From NCBI RefSeq assembly GCF_011065895.1, contig NZ_JAALCR010000005.1, positions 62,001-126,000 of the forward strand: a DNA stretch of 64,000 nt, given 5' to 3'. Source of the stretch: Paludisphaera rhizosphaerae. GTDB taxonomy: Bacteria; Planctomycetota; Planctomycetia; Isosphaerales; Isosphaeraceae. A program made the translations under genes and the position numbers. Each line of letters starts with the position of its first letter. The stretch's first letter is position 1. Shown here piece by piece: positions 8,830 to 18,234 of this stretch. Below the pieces are notes generated by a model. It was given only the letters and a program-made list of their open reading frames with translations. It searched no databases and had not been told where the DNA came from.

Positions 8830-9942
8830 TCAATACGAATCCGACGAGAGGATCTCACCGCCGGCGCGAGTGCCGAGAGCCCAGACAGGGGCCAGGTCGA
8901 CGCTGTCCTTCAGGAAACGGACCGATCCATCGCTCAGCAGGATGTTCGCCCCCCCGGGGTGCAGGCTGCTGAGGCTGAAGGCGCCTGGGCTCTGGAGTGT
9001 CCCCGTGCCGTTCACCGAGCAATTCGGGTATTTCGGGTTGGGACCGGTCAGGGTGTTGCCCATCGAATAGCCGATGAGGCCGATCGACCAGTTCTGGCCC
9101 AGCGTGTTCGACTTGCCGTAATACCCGCTCCGATCCCGAGCGGCTGCGGCGCAGAGCGAGAGCCAGGAGAGCAGCACCGGCCGAGAGAGGCTCGGCACGC
9201 TGAGCGAGCCGTCGTTGCGCTTGGTGCCAGTGGGAAACTGTCCGAGGAAGACGATGTCGGTGGGGATCGTCGTGACGCTGGAATTGCCGCTGCCCGTCCG
9301 CCATTCGCCGAAGGCGATCGTGTTGCTCGAGCCGTCGGTGATCTCATGGAGACCATGGGTCCGGCCAAGTTCGCCGACGTACTCGAAGACGCCGTTGGGA
9401 GGCCCACCGCTCTGCTGGCCGGCGAATTCCAGAGTCGCCCCCAGAGAGGCGTAGTAATTGCCCCCGGGCGCCCGGATCGTCCCCAGCAGGGCCCCGGAAC
9501 CCGAGTGGTTCCAGGAAGGCTCCGGCGACGAGGGGCAGAGCATCAACGAGAGCCGCGTCCCCGTCGTCGTCGTGTTGACGGCGATGCCATAGGCGTCGTT
9601 GAAGCAGGCGAGGTTGAAGTTCGCCGCGTTGTACAGCGCCGGCTGTTCCGTGAATCCCAGCAGCCGCACGTTCGCCGAGAAGTCGCCGTTGTTACGCGTC
9701 GTCCCATCGGCGTTGCGGCCGAACAGAGCCCCCGGCGGGAACGAATCGAAGACACTGTGATAATTGTGCAGGCCCAACCCAATCTGCTTGAGGTTGTTGG
9801 TGCACTGGGCGCGCCGCGCGGCCTCGCGGGCGGCCTGCACGGCCGGCAGAAGCAGGGCGATCAGGACCGCGATGATGGCAATGACGACCAGCAATTCAAT
9901 CAGCGTGAATCCGCCGCGACGCGGCGATGAGGGCGTACTCAT
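8830..9942 (-). CDS. DUF1559 protein with type II pseudopilin-like N-terminus (second of three)
   Basis: This is a 370-residue protein starting [11 protein letters not shown] at ATG 9942. It has the same architecture as the gene at 7117: a [10 protein letters not shown] prepilin-like helix, [11 protein letters not shown], the DUF1559 body and the C-terminal [16 protein letters not shown] and [13 protein letters not shown]. Its N-terminal 60 residues are nearly identical to those of the other two copies, whereas the bodies are strongly diverged. It is followed on the same strand by a lipoprotein gene. Upstream in-frame sequence to 10140 lacks the character of a coding region. Confidence 0.9.
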   Translation of the reverse strand: MSTPSSPRRGGFTLIELLVVIAIIAVLIALLLPAVQAAREAARRAQCTNNLKQIGLGLHNYHSVFDSFPPGALFGRNADGTTRNNGDFSANVRLLGFTEQPALYNAANFNLACFNDAYGIAVNTTTTGTRLSLMLCPSSPEPSWNHSGSGALLGTIRAPGGNYYASLGATLEFAGQQSGGPPNGVFEYVGELGRTHGLHEITDGSSNTIAFGEWRTGSGNSSVTTIPTDIVFLGQFPTGTKRNDGSLSVPSLSRPVLLSWLSLCAAAARDRSGYYGKSNTLGQNWSIGLIGYSMGNTLTGPNPKYPNCSVNGTGTLQSPGAFSLSSLHPGGANILLSDGSVRFLKDSVDLAPVWALGTRAGGEILSSDSY

Positions 9943-10270
9943 GGTACGAACCTTCTTCTCCCAGGCAGCGCCTCCATCGGTATGGTCGGCCGCTTGCGGG
10001 GTTGAGCGATCGAGCCTCTCGTGATCGAGTCGGCATGGCTCCACGACGGGAACCTTGGGGCCAGCGTGCCTTCGGCTCCGGCCCTGCAATCCAGCGAAGC
10101 GACTTCCCGACGCTTCACCCTCCTTCGAGGTCGCGCTCATTCATTCGCGACCGCCGATCGTTTCCTCATTGTGCTGACGATCGACGTGAGGGTCAACCGC
10201 AATCCAGTTAATTTCTATAGACCTACTATGAATTGAGGCCGACACGGCGATCCCAGCCCCCGACAGAGGC
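9943..10270. other. 328-bp intergenic region upstream of the second DUF1559 gene
   Basis: No gene is supported. An AT-richer patch around 10205-10230 may belong to the promoter region of the minus-strand DUF1559 gene, but I could not identify a convincing -35/-10 pair. Confidence 0.4.
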
Positions 10271-10858
10271 TCACTTGGGGGTGATCGCCAGCAGACAGGG
10301 CGCCTTGTGGGCGTTCAGAAACTGATAGAGGACGACAGTGGCCCGGAACGAGGGGATGGATCGCGCCCACACCAGAACGGCGTCCTGTTCGTCCTGGCCG
10401 CCGGCGTGGCCCGGATAGCAGACGACTGTGATGATCCCGCCGGGGGCGATCAGCTCGAACGCCGCGGCCAGCGCGGCGAGGGTGGTGTCGGCCTTGGTGG
10501 CGAACTCGCGATTGCCGCCGGGAAGGTAGCCGAGGTTGAACATCACCGCCCGCGGCCGTCGTCCCGGCGCTCTCTGCGCCAGCACTCCGGCCATCCCCTC
10601 GTGTCCCGTCTTCACGAGGATGACGCGGTCGGCCGTGCCCGGCGAGGTCAACCGGGCGCGGGCCGAATCGAGCGCCTCCTGCTGGAGGTCGAAGCCGATC
10701 ACCAGACCATGCGGCCCCACCCGTTCCGCCAGGATGGCGGTGTCGCGTCCATTGCCGAGCGTGGCGTCGATCGCCAGGTCGCCCGGCTTCAGGACTCGCT
10801 CGACCCACGCATGAGCCTGGTTGAGGATCGGGTGGAACACGCGGTTAGGATCCCACAC
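10271..10858 (-). CDS. mnmM: MnmM/YtqB-type class I SAM methyltransferase (tRNA wobble uridine)
   Basis: This is a 195-residue protein starting at GTG 10858, overlapping the upstream gene by 14 bp. It has the PF06962 pattern: DATLGNGRDTAIL (SAM-binding motif I), IGFDLQQEAL, and the NLGYLPGGN loop near residue 110, which in this family is the NxGYLPGGD/N active-site motif. Members methylate the 5-aminomethyl-2-thiouridine at tRNA position 34. The short length and lack of an extra domain fit the bacterial family. The overlap with the TIM-barrel gene suggests co-transcription, without an obvious functional link. Confidence 0.8.
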   Translation of the reverse strand: MWDPNRVFHPILNQAHAWVERVLKPGDLAIDATLGNGRDTAILAERVGPHGLVIGFDLQQEALDSARARLTSPGTADRVILVKTGHEGMAGVLAQRAPGRRPRAVMFNLGYLPGGNREFATKADTTLAALAAAFELIAPGGIITVVCYPGHAGGQDEQDAVLVWARSIPSFRATVVLYQFLNAHKAPCLLAITPK

Positions 10859-11837
10859 GCGCCGACGCTGGCACCGGCAGGGCGTCGACCAGCGCCTTCA
10901 TTTTCTGGAGGCCCGTCGCAGCCACGGCCGCGGGGTCCTCCGCCCAGTACTTCCGGTTGAAAAGCTCCAGCGAGAGCATCACGCGGAACCCGCCCGAAGC
11001 CAGCGTCTCCAGGATCGACTTGATCGGCGCCACGCCGTCGCCGGGGTAGACGCGGTCGGCGTCGGTGAGCTTGGTCCGGTCGGGAACGTCCGGGTAGTCG
11101 TTCATGTGCAGGACGGAGATCGACGCCGGCCCCAGCAGCTTCAGGCCCTCAAACTCCGAGCCGCCGCGGTGGAGGTGGTAGACGTCCGGCAGGATGCAGG
11201 CCCTGGGATGACCCGAGGCGATCGCCACATAGGCCGCCTCCGCCAGGTTCCCCAGCGTCTTCGACGGTCCCCAGACCTCAACCTCGGGAACGATCCCGAA
11301 CTCGTCCCCCAGTTCCAGGAGCGTCCGATACCGCTCGGCCAACCGGGGAAGCTCAACGGGCTTGTCCGTCGCCCCCGAGGCCGGCGCGGCGACGCGCTTC
11401 GCGCCGAGCTTCTGGAGAATCTCCAGCGAGCGTCGGGCGTTCTCCAGCCCCTTGCGGCGGCGTTCAGGGTCGTCGACGGACCATTCGAAGAAGTCGATGG
11501 CGCTCTCGATCGAGATGCCGGCGTCGCGGAACCGCTTGGCGAGGTCTTCCAGCGAGCCGCCGCCGTCCTTATACCTTCGGATCTCGTCGAGCCAGGGTTC
11601 CATCCCCTGATAGCCGGCCTTCGCGGCGATCTCCACGATCTCGACGATCCCCAGCTTCTGGCCCCGGATGGTCGACGTGTTGAGACCAAGGATGAACGGG
11701 CTGGCCCCCGGCGTCGGCCGATCGGCGGCGGCCCAACCCACGCGACCGCCCAGCAAGGTCGCCCCCGCAGCGGCGCCCAGCAGAGCGCGTCGGTTCATTG
11801 AGACGTTCCGGGTCGGCTGCGAATCGATCGAGGTCAT
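10845..11837 (-). CDS. secreted sugar-phosphate isomerase/epimerase-like TIM-barrel protein
   Basis: This is a 330-residue protein starting MTSIDSQPTR. An N-terminal region MNRRALLGAAAGATLLGG resembles a Tat-type or lipoprotein-like export signal with the RR pair. The body is an AP-endonuclease-2-like TIM barrel: LGLNTSTIRG, GYQGMEPWLDEI, PEVEVWGP, PDVYHLHRGG, VLHMNDYPD, LSLELFNRKYW. This family binds divalent metal through Glu, Asp, His and Glu at the barrel mouth, and the corresponding residues are seen. Planctomycetes have many exported paralogs, probably for sugar or cyclitol catabolism. The substrate is unknown. Confidence 0.75.
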   Translation of the reverse strand: MTSIDSQPTRNVSMNRRALLGAAAGATLLGGRVGWAAADRPTPGASPFILGLNTSTIRGQKLGIVEIVEIAAKAGYQGMEPWLDEIRRYKDGGGSLEDLAKRFRDAGISIESAIDFFEWSVDDPERRRKGLENARRSLEILQKLGAKRVAAPASGATDKPVELPRLAERYRTLLELGDEFGIVPEVEVWGPSKTLGNLAEAAYVAIASGHPRACILPDVYHLHRGGSEFEGLKLLGPASISVLHMNDYPDVPDRTKLTDADRVYPGDGVAPIKSILETLASGGFRVMLSLELFNRKYWAEDPAAVAATGLQKMKALVDALPVPASARVGS

Positions 11838-12365
11838 GGAAAGGATTCCGTGATGACGAAGTCCGGAGAGGATCGGACGTACGCCGGTCCTCACAGTCTC
11901 CGGAGAGGAGAGAGGGCCGGGGTTGGAGAGGGAGTGAGCGTCGGATTGTGCAGGAGGTCTTGCGAAGCCCCAACGGGCGACGGCCTCGCGGACCTTGGCG
12001 ATGGATTCTAATCCACGCCCACACAGACCACCAAAGGGAATTCCGCTACGACCGACCCTCCCCTTCGAAATTCAAACCACTCTCCTTCATCAGAAATCGC
12101 GAGTCCGGGACCACACTATGAGATGGAGGGATCTTCGTTTTTCAGGCTCATTGGCAATCCGACCTCGGTGCGACCGGCGACCGCCGGTTCATGGCCACCC
12201 AAGCGTGGCCACGGTACCCAGATTCGGCATTCCTGGGTGGTGTTGAGCGGGGAGCATCGAAAAAGCGCGCGAACGAAGCCACTGCGGATCCAAACCACAA
12301 CAAACGACCATAAAACAACTTACGCCGAACCCCGGCCTTGGCTTCGCTTGCAAACGAAGCCGTCG
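11838..12365. other. 528-bp intergenic region with a dispersed palindromic repeat
   Basis: No gene is supported. It contains one copy of the dispersed GGCCAC/GTGGCC repeat (12191-12221) and directly downstream a second small inverted pair, ACCCAG...CTGGGT. The rest looks like ordinary spacer between two minus-strand transcription units. Confidence 0.5.
12191..12221 (+). repeat. dispersed palindromic repeat, copy 1
   Basis: This is a 31-bp unit: ATGGCCAC, a 6-base loop, GTGGCCACGG, then TACCCAG. It matches copy 2 at 34807-34837 in 26 of 31 positions and shares its stem and ACCCAG tail with a copy near 54344. The shape is REP-like: a short hairpin in spacer DNA. Confidence 0.6.
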
Positions 12366-13103
12366 TCAGCCCCCCAGGTCGCGGGCGAGCCCCTGGCGGG
12401 CGATCTCGACGCACTCGGCGATGCGATCGTGGATCAGGGCGGTGACGGCGCGGGGGTCGAGGCCTTCCAGATCGGCCGGCATGATGGGGGGGCCGTAGTG
12501 AACGCGGATCGGGTGGGGGCGGGGGAAGAGTCGATGTCGGGGCCAGGCCCCGAAGGTCCCGGCGATTCCCGCCGGGACGACGGGGACGCCCGCTCGGGAA
12601 ACCAGCAGGGCGATCCCCGGCTTCAACTCGCCGAGCTCGCCGTCCTCGCTGCGGGTTCCTTCGGGAAAGAGGGTGACCACGCCGCCGTCGCGAAGGCGTC
12701 TGAGGGTCTCCTTCATCCCGGAGGCCCCCATCCCCTCGCGCTGGATGGGAAACCCGCCGACGGAGCGGATGAAGAACGCGAGCCCGGGGAGGAACAGAGT
12801 CGACCGGGCGACGTAATTGAGCGGCCGACGGACGCCCATTCCCAGGATGAAGACGTCCAGAAAGCTGAGGTGGTTGGAAACCAGCACCGCCCCGCCGGTC
12901 TCCGGCATGTTCCGCCAGCCCGTCGACCGCCAGCCGCCGAACGCGGCGAACCAGGTTGAGACCACGGCCTTCACAAACCGGTACCAGATTCGGGAGGCGA
13001 GCGGTCGATCGACCGTCGCGGCGGGCCGGCGTTCGCGGCGGGAAGGGGTCGACGCGGGGTCGGCTGGAGACGAGGCGGGTTCGGGGGCGGCGTCGGCGCT
13101 CAT
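12366..13103 (-). CDS. plsC: 1-acyl-sn-glycerol-3-phosphate acyltransferase
   Basis: This is a 245-residue protein. The catalytic HX4D motif is NHLSFLD (near residue 77), and the substrate-binding FPEGTRS motif is near residue 150. It makes phosphatidic acid at the inner membrane. The N-terminal 35 residues are an Ala/Pro/Arg-rich extension lacking in typical PlsC. Its ATG overlaps the stop codon of cmk by 4 bp (ATGA), so the two are translationally coupled; a cmk-plsC pair is seen in many bacteria. Confidence 0.9.
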   Translation of the reverse strand: MSADAAPEPASSPADPASTPSRRERRPAATVDRPLASRIWYRFVKAVVSTWFAAFGGWRSTGWRNMPETGGAVLVSNHLSFLDVFILGMGVRRPLNYVARSTLFLPGLAFFIRSVGGFPIQREGMGASGMKETLRRLRDGGVVTLFPEGTRSEDGELGELKPGIALLVSRAGVPVVPAGIAGTFGAWPRHRLFPRPHPIRVHYGPPIMPADLEGLDPRAVTALIHDRIAECVEIARQGLARDLGG

Positions 13104-13753
13104 GACGGGGGGAGGACTTTCCGGAGGAGGAGGTCGACCACCTCTTCGATGGTCATCCCGGTGGTGTCGATGGTCTCGGCGTCGTCGGCCGGCCGCATCG
13201 GTGCGATGGCGCGGGAGGCGTCGCGGGCGTCTCGGGCCTGCTGGTCGGCCAGGACGACCTCGAACGTGGTCTCGTCCCCCTTCGCCAGCAGTTCGGCGAG
13301 CCGGCGGCGGGCCCGCTCCTCTTCCGTCGCCGTGACGAAGAACTTGTGCGGGGCGTCCGGAAAGACGATGGTCCCCTGGTCGCGCCCCTCGGTGACGACG
13401 TCGGCCGCCTCGGCGAACGCCCGTTGCCAGGCGACCAGCCGTTCTCGAACCGCGGCGCAGTTGGCGATGAACCGCGACGCCCGCGTCACGGCCACGTCCC
13501 GAATCGCCTTCGAGACGTCCTCTCCCGCCAGCAGGGCTTGGCCCGGTGGGAACGCCGCGTCGAGCCCGGTCGCCAGGCGTTCAAGGGCGTCGGCGTCTTC
13601 CAGGTCGGTTTCCTCGCGGAGCGCGGCCAGGGTGACGACTCGGTACATCGCCCCGGTGTCCAGAAACCGCCAGCCCAATCGCTCGGCCAGAAGCCGGGCG
13701 ACGGTGCTCTTCCCGGCCCCGGCGGGGCCGTCGATAGTCACGACGCGATACAC
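13100..13753 (-). CDS. cmk: cytidylate kinase
   Basis: This is a 217-residue P-loop kinase: TIDGPAGAGKST at residues 6-17, then FLDTGAMYR (nucleotide-monophosphate binding) and the GRDQGTIVFPDA segment, which in the family usually reads GRDIGTVVFPDA. It phosphorylates CMP/dCMP. The length is normal (about 220). It is followed by plsC with a 4-bp overlap and is probably the first gene of this short operon. Confidence 0.95.
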   Translation of the reverse strand: MYRVVTIDGPAGAGKSTVARLLAERLGWRFLDTGAMYRVVTLAALREETDLEDADALERLATGLDAAFPPGQALLAGEDVSKAIRDVAVTRASRFIANCAAVRERLVAWQRAFAEAADVVTEGRDQGTIVFPDAPHKFFVTATEEERARRRLAELLAKGDETTFEVVLADQQARDARDASRAIAPMRPADDAETIDTTGMTIEEVVDLLLRKVLPPS

Positions 13754-13896
13754 GAGCGAAGTCCTGGAGGCGGAGGGGTCACGGTCGGCTCCGGCCCATT
13801 GTCCTCATCCGCCGGCCGACTTCAAGCACTCGCCCCGCGAAGCCGAGGGGCCGCGCGGGGCGAGAAGGGATGCCGATGAGTCCTGAGACGAGACCG

Positions 13897-14343
13897 TCAG
13901 ACGGCGGGGGCAGCGGGGTCGGAGATCTTCTGCCGGCCGGCGAAACCGGCCTCTCGCTCATGCCAGAAGGCCACCGAAGGCTCCCCCAGCCGCCAGCAGA
14001 GGTAGACCTCGCGACCGTCCATCAGGCTGGGGAAGTCGCACAGGCCGTCCATGTTCCGAAGCTCAACCCCAAGGGCCTGAAGCTCCTGGTGGAACGTATT
14101 CAGACGTTCCTCCTCAGCCTCAAGCTCGCTGCGAAACTGGGTCAGCTCCTCGGAGTAGGCGTCCTCGGAGTTCCGCTTGCGATCACGGCCGACGCGGGCG
14201 AGCCGCTGCTGAAGCTCTTCAACGACGGCGTTCTGACGGACGATGTCGGCGACGATGGCCCGGACGTACGGCAGCGCCCGGTTGGCTTCCTCGACCGAGT
14301 AGTATCTCACACGGGGTTCCCGAAGGGGTTTCGTCGCGGCCAT
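13897..14343 (-). CDS. DUF2203 family protein
   Basis: This is a 148-residue protein. The N-terminal YYSVEEANRALPYVRAIVADI is the typical DUF2203 opening, the middle is an acidic and basic coiled-coil-like helix (about residues 40-90), and the C-terminal part VYLCWRLGEPSVAFWHERE is the family's most conserved segment. The biochemical role is unknown. It is preceded by about 300 bp of non-coding sequence and followed by cmk, 143 bp away. Confidence 0.85.
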   Translation of the reverse strand: MAATKPLREPRVRYYSVEEANRALPYVRAIVADIVRQNAVVEELQQRLARVGRDRKRNSEDAYSEELTQFRSELEAEEERLNTFHQELQALGVELRNMDGLCDFPSLMDGREVYLCWRLGEPSVAFWHEREAGFAGRQKISDPAAPAV

Positions 14344-14642
14344 GGAAACGTCCTCGCAACTTTATGGATGAAGACGGAGGGAACCGAGGCCGGAAGGCCG
14401 GTGCGTCGTCGCGGGAAGAAAGCGAATCATGCGCCGGACGCCCTTCATGACGTAAGACGGACGGACCGGGCCTCCCTCTCCATGCTCACATCCCTTTCAC
14501 GCCGGCGGTTGAGGAGGATCAATGGAATCCCCCCACACCTCGCCAGCGGGAAAGGCCGTTCAAAAGTCCATCCCTGAGCATTCACCAAATCATTATAGGA
14601 CGTGGTCGAACCCCATCAAGACGACGTGGCCGCCAGTGAACG

Positions 14643-16397
14643 TCAGTCGCCTTTCCCCTTCAGGATCTCCAGCCGCCGCGCGACCTCAGCCAACGGCGCC
14701 GTGTTGAAGACGTCGTCGCGAGTGAGCCAGGCGCGGCGGGCGACTCCGACGCCGTAGCTCAGGTCCTTGAGACCGGCGACCGAGTGGGCGTCAGGATTGA
14801 TGACGATCGTCACCCCCTTCTTGCGAGCCCGTCGGCAGTGGACCGAGTCCATATCCAGCCGGTACGGACTGGCGTTGATCTCGATCATGGTCCGGTGCTT
14901 CGCGGCGGCCTCGATGACCGCGTCGAGGTCCACCTCGTAGGGCGCCCGCGAGAGCAGCAGCCGGCCCGTCGCGTGGCCGAGCATGGTGACGTGGGGGTTG
15001 GAGATCGCCCGGATGATCCGCGCGGTCATCTCGTCCCGAGACATCTTGAACCGCGAATGCACGCTCGCGACGACATAGTCGAAACCGGCCAGGACGTCGT
15101 CGGGGAAATCCAGCGAGCCGTCGCCGAGGATGTCGCACTCGGTCCCCTTGAACAGCCGGAATTGCCCGCCGAACTTCGCGTTGAGAGCGTCGATCTTGGC
15201 CCACTGGTCGTGGACGCGATCGATGGTCAGACCTCGGGCCATGGCCAGCGACCGTGAATGATCGCCAATCCCCAGATACTGCATGCCCAATTCGCGGGCG
15301 CCCTCGGCCATTTCTTCGAGCGTCGCCTCGCCGTCCGACCAGTCGGAATGGCAGTGGAAGGTGCCGGTCAGGTCGCTGTATTCAATGAGCTTGGGCAAGG
15401 ACCCGTTCTCGGCGGCCTCGAACTCCCCAGCGTCCTCACGAAGCTCCGGAGGGATGTACTCCAGACCCATCGCCTCGAACAGTTCGGCCTCGTCGCGGCA
15501 CGGGAGCGTCTTGGACTCGTCCTTGACCCCGGTCAGGGCGTACTCGTTGAGCGAGTACCCCCGCGCCAGGGCCCGCCTCCGCATGCCGATGTTGTGAGCC
15601 TTGGAGCCGGTGAAGTAGTGGAGCGCGAAGGCGAACTGGTCGTCGGCCACCCCCCGAAGGTCGCACTGGACGAACTGATCGGTCTTGAAGCCCGGCAAGA
15701 GGACGCTCGCCTTGGTCGTCCCGTGGCCGAGGACCTTGGCGACCTGCGGCAGCGTCACGAAGGCGTCGAAGACCGGCCCAGGCTCCTTCGAGCTGAACAG
15801 GACGTCCAGGTCGCCGATGGTCTCGGCCCGACGTCGCAGGCTGCCGCAGACCTCGGCGCGGATGACGCCCTTCTGGGCCCTGACGAATTCGAGGATCGGC
15901 GCGACCAGCGCCAGGGCCTCGTTCTGGAGGATCCGCCCGCCGGTGGTTTCCAGGAAGCCGATCCCTTCCAGGATGTTGGCCTCCGTCTTGGCTCCGAAGC
16001 CCTTCACCTTGGCGATTTGACCGGCCTGGGCGGCCGCGCGGAGGTCCGCGAGACTCTGGATGTCGAGCGCCTCGTGCAGGGCCTTGATCTTCTTGGGGCC
16101 AACGCCGGGGACCCGCAGCAGGGCCAGCAGACCTGGGGGGGTCTCGGCGCGGAGCTTCTCGTAGGCCGGCAGCCTCCCTGTGGTGGCCAGTTGGACGATC
16201 TTGGCGTAGAGGGTCTCGCCGATCCCCGGCACTTCGGTCAGGCTGCCGTCGGCGATCATCTCGGTCAGGTCCGAGGGAAGGCTCTGAAGCGCCTGGGCCG
16301 CATTATGGTAGGCGCGACAGCGGAACGGGTTCTCCCCCTGGACCTCCAGGATCGTCCCCATGTCGTCCAGGATCTGGGCTATCCGCGGCGTCTCCAT
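14643..16397 (-). CDS. polX: PolX-type DNA polymerase/3'-5' exonuclease
   Basis: This is a 584-residue protein of normal PolX length. Helix-hairpin-helix motifs lie near residues 50-145 (EVPGIGETLYAKI, VPGVGPKKIKAL). The nucleotidyltransferase core has CGSLRRRAETIGDLDVL (near residue 195) with the catalytic Asp pair. The C-terminal PHP domain starts at FHCHSDWSDG (near residue 348) and continues with GIGDHS and further His/Asp ligands for metal-dependent exonuclease activity. It works in base-excision-type gap filling. The gene lies between DUF2203 and the ABC-F gene on the same strand. Confidence 0.95.
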   Translation of the reverse strand: METPRIAQILDDMGTILEVQGENPFRCRAYHNAAQALQSLPSDLTEMIADGSLTEVPGIGETLYAKIVQLATTGRLPAYEKLRAETPPGLLALLRVPGVGPKKIKALHEALDIQSLADLRAAAQAGQIAKVKGFGAKTEANILEGIGFLETTGGRILQNEALALVAPILEFVRAQKGVIRAEVCGSLRRRAETIGDLDVLFSSKEPGPVFDAFVTLPQVAKVLGHGTTKASVLLPGFKTDQFVQCDLRGVADDQFAFALHYFTGSKAHNIGMRRRALARGYSLNEYALTGVKDESKTLPCRDEAELFEAMGLEYIPPELREDAGEFEAAENGSLPKLIEYSDLTGTFHCHSDWSDGEATLEEMAEGARELGMQYLGIGDHSRSLAMARGLTIDRVHDQWAKIDALNAKFGGQFRLFKGTECDILGDGSLDFPDDVLAGFDYVVASVHSRFKMSRDEMTARIIRAISNPHVTMLGHATGRLLLSRAPYEVDLDAVIEAAAKHRTMIEINASPYRLDMDSVHCRRARKKGVTIVINPDAHSVAGLKDLSYGVGVARRAWLTRDDVFNTAPLAEVARRLEILKGKGD

Positions 16398-16445
16398 CGA
16401 TTCGTCTCCTCGGCGACCGGCTTCCGATCCGCTCCGCTTGTACCC

Positions 16446-18233
16446 TCAGCCCCCGATCGCGTCGAGGGCCTCCCAGCGCTCGTAGGCGGCGGCGAGTTCG
16501 GTTTCCAGGGCCTGGAGCTTGGCGTTGGCCTGGGCGATGGCGTCGCGGTCCTGCTTGTAGAACGAGGGATCGGCCATCGATTCGTGGAGCGCGGCCAGGC
16601 TGGTCTCCAGCTTCTCGATCTTCCCCGGCAGGGTCGACAGCTCCTTACGCTCCAGGTTCGAGAGCTTGACCGACTTGGTCCGGGCAGGCTCGGCCGATGC
16701 GGGTTTGGACGGGGCGGCGGGTTTGGGCTCGGGAGGCTGTTCGACGGTGCGCTGGCGGAGGTAGTCGTCGTAGCCGCCCTCGTACTCCCTGACGCGGCCG
16801 TCGGGCTCGATCGTCAGGACGCTGGTGGAGACGTCGTTGAGGAAGGCTCGGTCGTGACTGACCAGCAGGACGGTCCCCTGATAGTCGACCAGCAGCGATT
16901 CCAGCAGCTCCAGCGTCTCCAGGTCGAGGTCGTTCGTCGGCTCGTCAAGGACAAGCACGTTCGAGGGCCTGGTGAAGAGCTTCGCCAGCAGGAGCCGGCT
17001 GCGTTCACCGCCGGAGAGGTACTTGACCAGCGTCCGGGCGCGGTCGGGGGAGAAGAGGAAGTCCTGCAAGTAGCCCAGCACATGGCGCTCGCGGCCGTCG
17101 ATCGTGACCGTCTCGTAGTCGGTGACGTTCTTCTGGACCGTCTTCTCGTCGTCGAGGGCCGACTTGAGCTGCTCGAAGTACGAGACCTCCAGGTTGGTCC
17201 CCTGTTTGATCGTCCCCTGGCGGGGGGAGAGCTTGCCCAGCAGCAGGTTGAGGAGCGTCGTCTTGCCCGCGCCGTTGGGACCGATGAGGCCGACCTTATC
17301 GCCGCGGATGATCGTCGTCGAGAGGTCGCGGATCACCGAGCGGTCGCCGTAGCCGAACTCGACGTCCTCGGCCTCGATCACGAGCATCCCCGACCGTTCA
17401 GCTTCCTGGGCCTGGAGCAGAGCCGTCCCCTGGCGTTCCCGGCGCTGTTGATGGGCCACTCGCATGGCCTTGAGGGCTCGGACGCGGCCCTCGTTGCGGG
17501 TGCGGCGGGCCTCGATCCCCTTGCGGATCCACTTCTCTTCCTCGGCCAGCTTCTTGTCGAAGAGGTCGCGCTCGCGGGCTTCGGCGGCGAGGAGCTGATC
17601 ACGACGGACGAGGAACGTGGGGTAGTCGCAGGCCCAGTCGGCCAGATGTCCGCGATCCAGCTCAACGATCCGCGTGGCCAGCTTCTGGAGGAAGACGCGG
17701 TCGTGGGTCACGAAGACGATCGTGCCGGAATACCGCAGGAGGAAGTTCTCCAGCCAGCCGATCGACTCGATGTCAAGGTGGTTCGTCGGCTCGTCGAGCA
17801 GCAAGACGTCGGGCTCGCCGACGATCGCCTGGGCCAGCAACACCCGACGCTTCATGCCGGAGGACAGCTCGGAGAATTTCGCGTCCGGGTCGAGCCCGAC
17901 CCGCGAGACGACGGCCTGAACGCGATGGTCGTCGCCGCCGAAGCCGTGGTCGTCGTGCGAGAGCCCGTCGGCGACCTCATCGGCGACGGTCCCGCCGTGG
18001 CCGGCCGGCACGTCCTGGAGCAGCCGAGCCACCCGCAGCCCCTGCTGGCGGAGGACGTCCCCTTCATCGGGCGAAAGCTCGCCGCTGATGATCTTCATCA
18101 GCGTGGACTTCCCCTCGCCGTTGCGGCCCAGCAAGCAGACCCGCTCGCCGGCCTCGATCGTCAGATCCACGCCGTCCAGCAACTTCGGCCCGCCGAACGA
18201 CAGGCTCACCCCGCGCAAGCTCAATAACGCCAT
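16446..18233 (-). CDS. uup: ABC-F ATPase, Uup-like
   Basis: This is a 595-residue protein with two nucleotide-binding domains and no transmembrane segments. Walker A motifs are GRNGEGKST (near residue 38) and GPNGAGKTT (near residue 340). Signature/Walker B pairs are LSSGMKRR...LLLDEPTNHLD and LSGGERSR...LVLDEPTNDLD. The C-terminal 80 residues after about 515 form the coiled-coil domain that distinguishes Uup from EttA and the resistance types. ABC-F proteins act on the ribosome. The first 15 codons are repeated, with one base change, about 2.5 kb to the right (20732-20777). Confidence 0.93.
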   Translation of the reverse strand: MALLSLRGVSLSFGGPKLLDGVDLTIEAGERVCLLGRNGEGKSTLMKIISGELSPDEGDVLRQQGLRVARLLQDVPAGHGGTVADEVADGLSHDDHGFGGDDHRVQAVVSRVGLDPDAKFSELSSGMKRRVLLAQAIVGEPDVLLLDEPTNHLDIESIGWLENFLLRYSGTIVFVTHDRVFLQKLATRIVELDRGHLADWACDYPTFLVRRDQLLAAEARERDLFDKKLAEEEKWIRKGIEARRTRNEGRVRALKAMRVAHQQRRERQGTALLQAQEAERSGMLVIEAEDVEFGYGDRSVIRDLSTTIIRGDKVGLIGPNGAGKTTLLNLLLGKLSPRQGTIKQGTNLEVSYFEQLKSALDDEKTVQKNVTDYETVTIDGRERHVLGYLQDFLFSPDRARTLVKYLSGGERSRLLLAKLFTRPSNVLVLDEPTNDLDLETLELLESLLVDYQGTVLLVSHDRAFLNDVSTSVLTIEPDGRVREYEGGYDDYLRQRTVEQPPEPKPAAPSKPASAEPARTKSVKLSNLERKELSTLPGKIEKLETSLAALHESMADPSFYKQDRDAIAQANAKLQALETELAAAYERWEALDAIGG

Positions 18234-18234
18234 G
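18189..18234 (-). repeat. 46-bp direct repeat, left copy, at the 5' end of the ABC-F gene
   Basis: The segment from CCCGCCGAACGACAGG to AACGCCATG covers the start codon and first 15 codons of the ABC-F gene. It recurs at 20732-20777 in the same orientation with 45 of 46 bases identical (A versus G at one site). The two copies enclose the IS630 element and the PEP-CTERM gene. Confidence 0.8.

Noticed and set aside
15258-18227. A plus-strand open frame of 989 codons
   Set aside because: It is antisense to PolX and the ABC-F gene, both with clear catalytic motifs; its translation is Leu/Gly/Arg/Asp-rich without domains.
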